DNA of 64,000 nt, taken from contig JABLUY010000007.1 in NCBI GenBank assembly GCA_013306675.1, positions 186,001-250,000 on the forward strand, in the 5' to 3' direction. This stretch comes from Thraustochytrium sp. TN22 (Eukaryota > Sar > Bigyra > Thraustochytrida > Thraustochytriidae). Below, piece after piece: positions 41,180-50,514 of the stretch. Position 1 is the first letter of the stretch, and each line of letters starts with the position of its first letter. The notes beneath the pieces are model-generated. The model worked only from the letters and a program-made list of their open reading frames with translations, had not been told where the DNA came from and made no database searches. The position numbers were made by a program, and so were the translations under genes.

Positions 41180-42584
41180 ATGTCGCGCGGGCGCCTGCTC
41201 GTCGTCGCCGGGGAGGCGTCCGGCGACGCGGCAGCGGCTGCTGCCCTACGGGCGCTCTTCAGGCTGCGCCCCGCGCTGCGAGGCAGCCTGCACGTGCAAG
41301 GCGTGGGCGGGTGAGTCTGGGGCGGGGGCAACTTGAAGGTGAGGCGAGGCAAGGTCGTCGCGTCAAGCCAGGCTCAGGCTGACGAGGCACGCACATACGC
41401 TCGCTCGCTCGCGCGTGCTGCCACGCAGCCCTGCGCTCAGAGAGGCCGTCGGCCTTGAGTCGCTGTTTCCTATGCAGGACCTTGCCGTCATGGGCCTCGG
41501 TGAGGTGCTGCCGCGACTGCCGCGCCTGCACGCCCGCCTGCGCGAGCTGGAGCGCTTCTGCAAGGACGACTTCCGGCCGCACGTTGTGCTCACCGTCGAC
41601 AGCAAGGGCTTCAACTTGCGCCTGCAGCGCCGCCTTGCAGGGGGGCCGTGGGCGCGCCTCCACGTTGTTGGCCCCTCGCCCTGGGCGCTGCGCCCGCTCC
41701 TCCGGCCGTGGGCTGCCCCGGCGCCGCTCACCGGCCTCGCAGCACCGGCGCTTGACCGCCTTTTCGTGCTGCTCCCGTTCGAGCCCTCCTGGTACTCGGC
41801 CGAGACGGCAGTCTCCTTCGTCGGCCACCCTGCGCTCGAGGCTGCACTCCCGGACGACGCCTTCGCGCCCTGGGAAGCCTCGCCCTCGGACGTCGAGCGA
41901 CGCCAGGACTGCATGTCGCCGCATCGTTTTGCGAAAATCCACCCTCCGGCCAACTGGCAGCGCCTGCCAGTGCCCGCAAGAGACATGGTCGAACCGGGCA
42001 CCGTCGCCTTCTTCCCCGGCAGTCGCAAACAGGAGCTGCGCTGGTCGCTCCCACTCGCCGCAACGCTTGCGCACGAGCTCCGCGCACACGATCTACGTTG
42101 GCGCCTCTCGAGCACACCAGGTACGGCCGATCAGGTGCGCCGCTTCGTCGCTGACCACGGAGGCGCCTTCGACATGGACGTTTGCGACGACAAAGACTCG
42201 CTCTGTGCGCGCGCCGCCGCGGCCGTGGCGGTCTCCGGCACCATCTCCACCGAGCTCGCGCTGCTTGATGTGCCCTCGGTCGTCGTCTACGATGCAGGCG
42301 CCCTCACACGCGCCCTGGCGCCTCACCTCGCACGCGTGCGGCACGTCTCGCTACCTAATATCCTCGCCGATGATGACCTGCAGCCGGAGTGTCTCTTCGG
42401 CTCCTGCTCTGCCTCTGCCATCGCGCCCTGCCTCCTGGACTTGATCTCGCACGGTCCTCGCGCTTCGTCGCGCCTTCGCGACATCACGCCTCTGCTCGCC
42501 CGCTGGGACGAATCCTCGCGTCGCCCTCTGCGTCCCTCAGCTCTCCTTGCACGCGCCATCCTCGCCGCCCTCCCCGGCTCATGA
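41180..42584 (+). CDS. lpxB: Lipid-A-disaccharide synthase (LpxB) homologue, one intron
   Basis: Coding exons 41180-41310 and 41429-42584 give 428 residues (E. coli LpxB has 382). Exon 1 encodes the LpxB N-terminus LLVVAGEASGD...VQGVGG; exon 2 continues as PALREAVGLESLFPMQDLAVMGLGEVLPRL, with a Gly codon split 2+1 across the junction. Further family marks are VDSKGFNLRLQRRL, SFVGHP, FFPGSRKQEL and VSGTISTELALL. LpxB, a GT-B fold glycosyltransferase, joins UDP-2,3-diacylglucosamine with lipid X to form the lipid A disaccharide. In plants the homologue is mitochondrial. The spliced structure shows this is a resident nuclear gene, not contamination. With this start there is no targeting peptide, but an upstream in-frame ATG at 40853 would add a basic, Ser/Ala-rich leader containing RGFAAS. 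Confidence 0.93.
41311..41428 (+). other. Spliceosomal intron in LpxB
   Basis: 118-bp intron: donor GG|GTGAGT at 41311, acceptor CACGCAG| ending at 41428. Removing it restores an uninterrupted LpxB frame across a conserved block (GVGG followed by P, then SLFPM.DLAVMG). The intron contains a stop in the reading frame directly after the donor. Confidence 0.92.
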
Positions 42585-43235
42585 CCTGTGGCATGTATAA
42601 TCGTATGTTGCTCTGACCCATGGTGGCCAACCGTGTCCGGTGCAAGACAAGGGCAGCGTTCGGGTTGGAGACGTCACCAAGACTCCGATTTCGAGTTCGA
42701 CTAGAGTCCTTGTCCTCTTCCACAGCGCCCGACACCAAGTGCCAAGTCACCGTCAGTCCTTGCACGGACGTCGTACAGAGCCCGGATCCGCCGAGGCGGC
42801 GACAGCAGAACACCACCAGAGCCGCAATGTCCGTGGCGTCAACCCTGTAACGCCTCCTCCTGAGGCGCTGGTCCTCCTCCTCCGCCTCCTCCTTCCTCGT
42901 CTTCCTCGTCCTCCTCGTCCTCTTCGTTCTCCTCCTCGACCTTGTCCTTGTCCTTGTCCTTGTCCTTCTCCTCGTCCTCGTCCGAGTCGTCCTCCTTCGC
43001 CGGGTCCTTGTTGCAGGCGAGGCCTCCAGACAGAACGAGAGATCACTGCGGCGCGAGCGCGGCGGCGCGCGGGCGCGGGCAGGCGCTGCCGCAGCGGCGG
43101 GCGGCGGCGCGGCGCGGCGCGGCGCGGCGAGCGCGCGGGCGCCAGCGACGGCGCGGCGCGGCGCGGCGCGGCGGCGGCGCGCGATCATCAGATCGTTGCG
43201 GCGGCCAGGCGGGAGAGGGACGGCGGACGGCCGCG
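42585..43235. other. Spacer upstream of G gamma
   Basis: About 650 bp between the LpxB stop and the G gamma start. It contains a pyrimidine/CTC-CTT-rich tract at about 42860-42990 and GC-rich GGCGC pentamer sequence at about 43090-43180. One continuous frame runs through it into G gamma but lacks an ATG near the start and reads as low-complexity Ser and Arg/Gly. Confidence 0.5.
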
Positions 43236-43490
43236 ATGGCGACCGCGCGCGCGGCAGCGGCGGCGGCGGCCAAGGCGCGCGCTGCGCAGGAAGAGGAGCG
43301 CGCCGTGAAGCAGCTCGAAGCGCAGCTGGAGCGCACGCGCGCCGCCATCCCGCCCGAGGCGGCCACCGCGGAGATCGTCAAGTACATCACCGAGAACGCG
43401 AAGAACGACTATCTGATGAAGGCCACCGAGGAACCCAGCCCATGGGCCAGCGACGAGAAGTCCGCCAAATCTTGTTGTACGCTTCAATAG
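43236..43490 (+). CDS. G protein gamma subunit-like, CaaX-terminated
   Basis: An 84-residue protein with an Ala-rich start, a short coiled coil (EEERAVKQLEAQLERTRAAI) and a GGL-like region ending NDYLMKATEEPSPW. That end aligns with the DPLL..VP.SENPF motif of G gamma proteins. The C-terminus is KSCCTLQ: a CaaX box (CTLQ) preceded by a second cysteine, as expected for a prenylated, possibly also palmitoylated, membrane-anchored G gamma. It would pair with the G beta encoded at 14715-15869. Gly/Ala-rich codons precede the ATG, but no better upstream start exists. The small size and weak overall conservation lower certainty slightly. Confidence 0.82.
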   Translation: MATARAAAAAAAKARAAQEEERAVKQLEAQLERTRAAIPPEAATAEIVKYITENAKNDYLMKATEEPSPWASDEKSAKSCCTLQ

Positions 43491-43772
43491 CTGGCCACAC
43501 GGCCAGTCCCAAGCGAGCGAGTCCGCAGGGTCGCTGGACATCGCGCTACGTGACAATTGCCCTGTATGATCCTGGAGGTGGTGATGGGCGAAGCTTGAGC
43601 GCTCACCGACCAGAACAGACCCACATCAGCATCAGCATTAGCATCAGCATCAGCATCGGACCAAGACCAAGACCAAGAACCAAGACCAACCCACGGTCAC
43701 CAGGTGTATGGCGAAATGCAGCCTCCAAGGGAGACCGAAAACTGTGCCTTTTTTTTCCCCCTCAATTTAGAA

Positions 43773-46700
43773 TCATCCCTCTTTGCTCCAGATCGCCGCG
43801 ACATCACTCAGCGCTTGCGCCTGCAGTCGCCGCACCAGGTCGCCCACGTAGTCGTCCTCTACTTGCCCGTTCCTCGTTGCCGCGTGCCCATGGGTATCAT
43901 GCTTCTTCTTCACCCCACGCTTGCTGGCCATGCGATTGTTGCTGTTGCTGTACGCGTTGCTCGCCTTGCCAGCCTCTCTCGTTGCCTTCGTCGTGAGCAG
44001 CTCATCCTCCTGTTCCTTGGATTCTTCCACGTCCATGCGTTTGGAGTGGACCTGACGGTGCTGATGAGGCTCGCACAAGGCGGGTGTCGGCGGCTTGGCG
44101 GTGTGTCTGATCGAAGGCTCGTGCAGGGCGGGCGTCGATGGCTTGGCGGTGTATTTGTTCAAAGGCTCGTGCAGGGTGGGTGTCGTGGTCGGTTGCTTGA
44201 CGCCTGGCTTGGTCACAGGCTCATTCTTGGCGGGCGTCGGTGGCTGGGTGGTGTACTTGTTGAAAGACGTGACGGGCGTCGTTTGCTTGACGCCGGGCGT
44301 CGCACCGGGCTTGAGTGCCCGCTTACCAGATGTAGGCAGTGCATCGTGCTGCCTGGGCGACATCTTCGGGAGCAAAAGCGAGGCTTCGAAGTGGGCCGCC
44401 ATGTCGCCATCGCGCACGTGGCCCTCGCGAGCAGCTCGGGCTGCAGCCTTTCGGGCGGTTTCGCGAGCCTGGGCCTGGCGAGCCAGGGCGATGGGGTCCT
44501 CAGGGACGTTTGCCTCGTGCTGCCGTCGGATCGAGACCGACGACGACCGCGTCGACCTCCCATTCCGGAGCTCTCCGGCGGCGAATCTCACCTCCGTCAC
44601 GGTTGTATCGGCTTGCTCATCGGCTCGCTCATCGGCTTGCTCAAAGAGCCGCAGAGGCCGGCGGCAGGAACGCCGCTCGGCCGCAACATAGCGGACATCC
44701 TCGACCACCACGGGCGAGCTTACCTTGCCGGCTGAAGGCTCGGCGGCCTCCAGGTATGCCTCTGCCGCCGCGCCCTTGGTAACCAGCTCGCGGACCACGT
44801 CCTGGAGGTCCTCTTTGGACATGCGCTGCAGGTCATGCCGATTGCCGCGACCGTCGACCAGCACTGTGAGCTTGGCGTTCGTACGCTCGACGGCAACACG
44901 AGACACGGGGGTTGCCAAGGGAAACCCCTCCAAGAGTGGGCTCGCCATAAGCGCGCGCGTCGCCGGCCGCTGCTCGTACAGCATGCCGACAAAGGCCAAG
45001 GTCGGGGCGCGAGAGCTCGTCAAATGCACCAGCCGACGGCCCGCCGGCTCTAGGTGCACAGCGACGCGCTGCGGCGTCAAATACACCGATGTCTCGTCCC
45101 TGCAGCTGTCGAGCATGCCGACGTGGACGCGGTCCGCCCCGGGCAGCGGCAGACGGGTTGCACCCCATGCGAAGAAGCACAGCTCATGCCCGGCCTCGCA
45201 CGCCGCTGTGGATTGGCGCCAGCCCAGAGCAAGGGAGCGCACTTTGCGCATGGCGGGCACCAGCGTTGGCCGCGCGCGGTCCCGCTTGTCCCCCAACCCG
45301 AGCTGGCCGTCCAGGTTGCAGCCCCAGATCCACAGCTGGCCCTTGGTGTCGACCGCCCCAGCGTGCTGCCCACCGGCGCTAACTTTGGCGCACCCGACGC
45401 CGCCCGGAAGGACAATCTCGCAGGGAGCCACGCGGTCTCGGGACGGGGCCCGCCCGTCGCTGTCGGTCTGCAGCCCGAGCTGGCCGTGGTCGTCTTGACC
45501 CCAGGAGAAGAGGCGGCCCGAGCGCGCGCGCGCCAGGACGAAGCCGCGCCCGGCCTCGATCTCCTCAATACGCTCGCGCTGTAGCCCGCGCACAGGCGCC
45601 GGGTCGGCACTCGCACCGTTGCCCACGAAGACGCCGCGGCCCAGCAGTGCGCCAGGTCCGCCCCACGTGTACACAGTGCCGGTTTGCAAGAGCGCCACAG
45701 TTGCTGACGCGGCGCAGGCTACCTGGAGGACCTTGCGCGGGCCCAGGCGATCGACGCAGCGCGGTGACGCCTCGTTGTCGAAAGTGCCGTGCCCCAGCTG
45801 GCCAAAGGAGCCGCCGCCCCACGTAAAGACGCGGCCGTCCCGCATCACCGCCGCCGTGTGCTGTGCGCCGGCCGCAATCTGGCGGCACTGCTGCTGCAGC
45901 GGCAGGCGCACGGGCCGCGGGACGGCAGCAAAGGCGCCATGGCCTACCTGGCCACGGTCGCCAAAGCCCCACGCCCACACACTGCCGTCGACAGCCAGCG
46001 CCACCGAGTGCATCTCGCCGGCGTCCAGGGCAGCGACCTTGAGGGACGCGCACGCACGCGACCACGCCTGCGGGTACACCTTGGTGAGGTTGGCGCGAAT
46101 GTCGACGTCCAGCACCGCGTGGTGCATGGCCGGCCCCGCCCGTGCCGGTGTTGCAGGTCCCACGCCGCTGCGCTGGAAGCTGGCGCGTGCCGCCTGGAGC
46201 GGCTGCGAGGTCTGCTCCGCCACGGCGGCCGCCTCGCGGTGCCGAAGCCGGTTCACCTGGAGCATCTCCTCCTCGAGCATGCGCTGCGTCACCAAGCGGC
46301 GCCGCAAGTTGCGCGCTAGAAACCCTCGACTCACGCGCTGCAGCGTGCGCGCGCTCGCGCGCATGCGCAAAAAGTCCTCGCGCAGCACGAAGCCCAGCGA
46401 CCATCGCTGCACGGCGCGTGCGGCCGCCGACATTTGCAAAAAGCGCCGGCGCACCAGGTAGGCGCGCCACTGGCCCTGCAGACGCTTGCAGGCCGCCAGA
46501 CGCGCCCGCTCCGCACGTCGCGCGTCCAGGTACGCCATGGTCTCCGGCATGGCGCGCCGCTCCTGGGAGGCGCGCCAGCCCGCCTGAATGCGAACCGCCG
46601 CGCGTACACGTCGCCAATACAGCCGGTTGCGCACCAAGAAGGAGCGCGCGAGCGCCTGCAGGCGCGTCGCCACGCCCATCCACAGGCGCACGCGCTTGCG

Positions 46701-49700
46701 CAGAATGAAGCTGCGCACCACGCCCTGCACGCCGCGGACGCCCTGCAGCGAGCGCTCCAGATACTTGCGCGGCCCAAGGCCCCGCGCGAAAGCCTGGAGG
46801 CGCCGCAGCGCCCGCTTGCGCCGGCTCAGCAGGGTACGGGCTCGCCAGGTCTCCGCCAGCCGCCGCACGAGCTCCTGCACGCGAACTCGATGGAGCCATG
46901 CACGCCTGTCCTGAACGGCGCCCCATGCAGCGCACATGCGAAGCAGGCCGCGCCGCACGCGCGCCAGGCGCGCCTGCACATGGCGCATGCGCATCGCGCT
47001 CTGGATGCGCGTTGCGGCGGCCTCCATCGTCTGCAGCTTCACATTGCGCAGCGCCTCCAGCATCTGGATCATCTGCTTGCGCAAGAAGATGCGCGTCGTC
47101 CCAAACTGCGCCATGGCCTCGAGCCGGCACGAGGTCACCTTGCTGCTGTCGCCCCCTAGCTGCTGCTCCGCCGCCGTCGCTGAGGCCCACAGGAGCCGCA
47201 TCAGCTCGCGGCATCGTGTCAAAATCAGCGGGCTCGCATCATCGCCGCCCGCGCGCTCCAGCAGCGCGGCCGGCGACTCCATGCTCGGCTCCGCCAGGGC
47301 GAACCGCGCGTAGAAGCCGTAGAACGAGGTCCGGTAGCTGAAGCCCGAGTGCCGAATGCGAATGGAGTCCAGCACGCCAAGGTACCGCAGCTGGTGCAGC
47401 ACGAGCTCCGGATCCATAAACCCCGGCCGCTTCTGCCCATTCGCCTTGAGGCACCGTACAAAGTGCGGTGACGTCGCATTCAGCGTGCGCATCAGCTTAT
47501 TGATGTCGTCCTTAAACTTGGAGCCCAAGAAGGCATTCGACCCGGTGAAGCTACCGCGGTCCGCCTCTGAGGCCGCCGCCGCCGCGGCGAAGAGCTCCGC
47601 CGTGAGCGCGTTCGAGCTCGACGCCATCACGCGCACGAGGTTGCTCTCGAGCCGGTCTCGGTTCTTGTTCACGAAATCCTCCACCGTGTACACCACCGTG
47701 GCAGCCGAGTGCGTGACCACAAAGGCCGGCCCATCTTCGGCCTCTCGCAGGTTCGCCTGCCGATACAGCGCGCCGGCCTCCTTGCGCGCGTGGGCCTGGT
47801 CCAGCTTGCCCAGAAACGACTCGTCCGTGGCCTGAGGGAAAAGGCAGGTTTCGTCCAGGAGCGCCAAGATGCCACGCGGCCGGCGCTCAATCAGGTCGAT
47901 GATGGCCTGATTGTCTGTAAAGGTGATGGCTGAGTAGTCGATGCCCTCCTCCTCATATATTTTCTGCTCCATCTTGAATACGTGCGACGTGAACAGCTGA
48001 TGCAGCTTCTCGTTTGCGAAGTTGATGCAGAACTGCTCGAATCCGTTGCGTTGAAACACCTCAAAGCCAAAAATGTCCAGGATTCCAATATACGCCTCTG
48101 CGTCCGAGGCCCCGCCCTGGTTGTGCCCGTTGCTGCTGCTGGAGCTGCTGCTGCCTCGAAGCGTCCGATTCATGGCCATCACCACCCACCGGAAGAGGAG
48201 CTCATACACAGACTTGGCCAAGGCATCCACGCCGTCCGATGCACGCTTCCTGTCCAGCGGGGACGCGATCATTTGCGTTGCGGTCCACGACTCCTTGGTC
48301 ACCAACGCCTCGCCCAGTGCCTCCACTTCCACGCCCAGCAGCTCGGCGGCTGAGCGCAGCGCCTCGTCGCTGGCTCGAATGTCCGCCTCGCCCTGCGACG
48401 TCTCGCCAATGTTCACGTTGCCCAAATGCAATATGCCCGCCGCCACCCGGAAGATGTTCTCCTTGTGCGCCCCGCCCAGGCCCACCACCTCGAGCGAAGC
48501 CTGCAGCTCAGCAAAAGCCGCGCAGTCGTCGATGGGCCGTGCCCTTGCCGGAATCAGCGGTGCGCCCTCGCTACGGCTCCCGCTACGACTGTGCGTTCTG
48601 CGACGATTGCGGCTGTCGGAGCGGGCACGTTGCGCGTCCGTGAGCAGCTTCTCTGCGTGCGCGCGCTGCAGCTCCGGGCTCAGGTACCGGAAGCCTTCTG
48701 CCCCAGCATTTAGCCCGAAGCGGGCCAGGTCCGCGCGATCCAGCCCGTCCAGCAACTGGTAGAATACGTGATAGTTGCGCTCCCCAGTCGCGTGCGTCAC
48801 AACGCGGCTCTTCTCGAGGAGAAAATCTTGGATAGACCCGCCCAGGATGCGGACCGAGGACGCGCCGTCTGGCTCCATGAACATCTTGATGAACTTCCCG
48901 AAGCGCGACGAATTGTCGTTGCGCAGCGTCTTTGCGTTGCCCAGTGCCTCCAGGACAGGGTTCGTGCGGAGCAGCTTGGTCTCAATGCCCTCCCGGTCTC
49001 GCGGCGGCGCCGTCGCAGTCACTGCCATCCCGCCGCCGCCACCGCCGCGGCCCGAGCATGCAGTGATGTACTGCATGATTTGCTTCGTGCTCTCCGTCTT
49101 TCCGGCGCCAGACTCACCTGAAATGACGATGCTCTGGTCCTCGCGCAGCTCCGCGAAGACCGCCACGGCGCGCGCCGCCACGCTGAAGATGTGCGGCGCC
49201 AGCCCGCCGCTACCCTCCACAGTCACCAGTGGCGGTGTATTCTTGTACTTGGCAATGTATGAGGCGTCGTAGATGGACACGCCATTCGAGTCTGTCACGA
49301 TCTGATACGGGTTCACCGCGATCAAAATGGGGCCCGCCATGGTGTAGATTTGCTGTCGGGACTCCCCGTGATAGCGCACCTGCACATTGTGCAGGAGAGT
49401 TGCGTCGTTCAGGTGCGCTAGGTTTGTCATATCGTCCACATCTTGGCCTGCGTTGGCCAGGTGCAGCTCGTGCTTGGCGCACACGAGCTCACGTTTCGGC
49501 TCCCACGCGGTGCGCACGAGCACTTGGCCATTCGCGAGCACCTCCACCACCTTGGCCGGTACGAAGACGGGCCGCGCTGAGCGCTTCGGGTCGAGCATGC
49601 GCCCCATGCGATACGCCTCGCTCGCATCCTCACCATCCGGGTACGGGTTGCTCACCCACACATCGAGACCCGCCTGAAAGAAGCTCACACCTAGACCGCC

Positions 49701-49760
49701 CGCGTCCGCCTTCGAAGCCATCGTGGCCGCGGCAGCCGCCGGCGCCGACATCGGCGCCAT
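43773..49760 (-). CDS. Unconventional myosin with IQ motifs and RCC1-like tail
   Basis: A 1995-residue protein. The motor domain (about 100-900) has the P-loop GESGAGKTES at 215-224, switch I NDNSSRFGKF at 281-290, switch II DIFGFE at 562-567, and the actin-region sequence FVRCLKAN. Low-complexity inserts occur in loop 1 (Gly-rich) and at about 375-400 (Arg/Ser). About 910-1160 holds many IQ-like, Arg-rich calmodulin-binding helices. About 1212-1545 contains RCC1-type blades (VWAWGFGDRGQVGHG, VFTWGGGSFGQLGHG, LFSWGQDDHGQLGL, LWIWGCNLDGQLGLG). The last 400 residues are disordered, with Pro/Thr-rich repeats. It is an ATP-driven actin motor whose RCC1 tail probably binds a partner or cargo. The frame is open to 49919 without an earlier ATG; M1 or M4 could be used. 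Confidence 0.93.
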   Translation of the reverse strand: MAPMSAPAAAAATMASKADAGGLGVSFFQAGLDVWVSNPYPDGEDASEAYRMGRMLDPKRSARPVFVPAKVVEVLANGQVLVRTAWEPKRELVCAKHELHLANAGQDVDDMTNLAHLNDATLLHNVQVRYHGESRQQIYTMAGPILIAVNPYQIVTDSNGVSIYDASYIAKYKNTPPLVTVEGSGGLAPHIFSVAARAVAVFAELREDQSIVISGESGAGKTESTKQIMQYITACSGRGGGGGGMAVTATAPPRDREGIETKLLRTNPVLEALGNAKTLRNDNSSRFGKFIKMFMEPDGASSVRILGGSIQDFLLEKSRVVTHATGERNYHVFYQLLDGLDRADLARFGLNAGAEGFRYLSPELQRAHAEKLLTDAQRARSDSRNRRRTHSRSGSRSEGAPLIPARARPIDDCAAFAELQASLEVVGLGGAHKENIFRVAAGILHLGNVNIGETSQGEADIRASDEALRSAAELLGVEVEALGEALVTKESWTATQMIASPLDRKRASDGVDALAKSVYELLFRWVVMAMNRTLRGSSSSSSSNGHNQGGASDAEAYIGILDIFGFEVFQRNGFEQFCINFANEKLHQLFTSHVFKMEQKIYEEEGIDYSAITFTDNQAIIDLIERRPRGILALLDETCLFPQATDESFLGKLDQAHARKEAGALYRQANLREAEDGPAFVVTHSAATVVYTVEDFVNKNRDRLESNLVRVMASSSNALTAELFAAAAAASEADRGSFTGSNAFLGSKFKDDINKLMRTLNATSPHFVRCLKANGQKRPGFMDPELVLHQLRYLGVLDSIRIRHSGFSYRTSFYGFYARFALAEPSMESPAALLERAGGDDASPLILTRCRELMRLLWASATAAEQQLGGDSSKVTSCRLEAMAQFGTTRIFLRKQMIQMLEALRNVKLQTMEAAATRIQSAMRMRHVQARLARVRRGLLRMCAAWGAVQDRRAWLHRVRVQELVRRLAETWRARTLLSRRKRALRRLQAFARGLGPRKYLERSLQGVRGVQGVVRSFILRKRVRLWMGVATRLQALARSFLVRNRLYWRRVRAAVRIQAGWRASQERRAMPETMAYLDARRAERARLAACKRLQGQWRAYLVRRRFLQMSAAARAVQRWSLGFVLREDFLRMRASARTLQRVSRGFLARNLRRRLVTQRMLEEEMLQVNRLRHREAAAVAEQTSQPLQAARASFQRSGVGPATPARAGPAMHHAVLDVDIRANLTKVYPQAWSRACASLKVAALDAGEMHSVALAVDGSVWAWGFGDRGQVGHGAFAAVPRPVRLPLQQQCRQIAAGAQHTAAVMRDGRVFTWGGGSFGQLGHGTFDNEASPRCVDRLGPRKVLQVACAASATVALLQTGTVYTWGGPGALLGRGVFVGNGASADPAPVRGLQRERIEEIEAGRGFVLARARSGRLFSWGQDDHGQLGLQTDSDGRAPSRDRVAPCEIVLPGGVGCAKVSAGGQHAGAVDTKGQLWIWGCNLDGQLGLGDKRDRARPTLVPAMRKVRSLALGWRQSTAACEAGHELCFFAWGATRLPLPGADRVHVGMLDSCRDETSVYLTPQRVAVHLEPAGRRLVHLTSSRAPTLAFVGMLYEQRPATRALMASPLLEGFPLATPVSRVAVERTNAKLTVLVDGRGNRHDLQRMSKEDLQDVVRELVTKGAAAEAYLEAAEPSAGKVSSPVVVEDVRYVAAERRSCRRPLRLFEQADERADEQADTTVTEVRFAAGELRNGRSTRSSSVSIRRQHEANVPEDPIALARQAQARETARKAAARAAREGHVRDGDMAAHFEASLLLPKMSPRQHDALPTSGKRALKPGATPGVKQTTPVTSFNKYTTQPPTPAKNEPVTKPGVKQPTTTPTLHEPLNKYTAKPSTPALHEPSIRHTAKPPTPALCEPHQHRQVHSKRMDVEESKEQEDELLTTKATREAGKASNAYSNSNNRMASKRGVKKKHDTHGHAATRNGQVEDDYVGDLVRRLQAQALSDVAAIWSKEG
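44070..44315 (-). repeat. Degenerate tandem repeat coding a Pro/Thr-rich tail
   Basis: Within the myosin tail, about four copies of a unit encoding roughly NKYTxxPxTPAxxEP appear in tandem, with small length changes. They interrupt the otherwise non-repetitive C-terminus and end about 300 bases before the stop. Confidence 0.75.
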
Positions 49761-50514
49761 TACACCCGTACTGCGCCGCCGACGGGCGTCGCAGCTGCCG
49801 CTGCCTGCCTGCCCGTGCCTACTTGATCCATCCACCGAGCGCGCGGACTCGGACACGCGACAATGGTGTGCGCACGTGTTCCCAAGCAAGCAAGCTTGCT
49901 GCGCGGCCCGAATCGTCACCAGTAGTTGCGGCTTCGGCTTTCATGTTGGCGCACCAACTCGGAAGGATGAACGGCTCTGCCCACCAAGGCAAAGCACGGC
50001 AAAACAAATGTGGAGAACACGTGCGCGCGCCATAGTGCCAGCCAGTGCCACCCAGCCAGCCACCTTTGCCTTGCAAGGCAGGAACTCAGGAGGGGGGGAA
50101 TAACTGCTCTTTACAGGGTTAGCCAGTGTTAGTTAGAACGCGGTCACAGGAACAGTGGAACGCGATCAAATGACGGTTCCAGGGTTCCAGCTGGGATCAG
50201 TAAGCGAACAGACGGATCTCGCCGTGACTTTTGATTTTTAAAATCGTTGTGGGCTATGAGCGGTCTGCACAGGTCAGCCGGGTGTCGCCGAGCGCTCGCA
50301 GCTCATCATTGAAAGAAATAAGTTTTGTGGAGAGGAGCTTCGTTGCAAGCCAATTTTGCGCGTCAGAGACCTGGCAAATGTCCATTGTCTTTTCAGGCGT
50401 TGTCGAAAATAACGCACTCGGGCTAGCTGACTTGCTGTTAGAGCTGCTGCTGCGATTCGCAGCGGCCCTCGTGGTGGTCGCCAGGCTCGGCGTGTCGTAA
50501 CTCTTGCTTGGTAG
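49761..50514. other. Spacer upstream of myosin, downstream of bZIP
   Basis: About 750 bp holding the presumed myosin promoter and the 3' UTR of the bZIP gene (both minus strand). The part from about 50100 to 50500 is less GC-rich than the genes. No ORF with support and no repeat worth noting. Confidence 0.5.

Noticed and set aside
41180-42584. LpxB as bacterial contamination
   Set aside because: It has a clean GT-AG intron with a phase-2 junction in the conserved core and is flanked by eukaryotic genes on the same contig.
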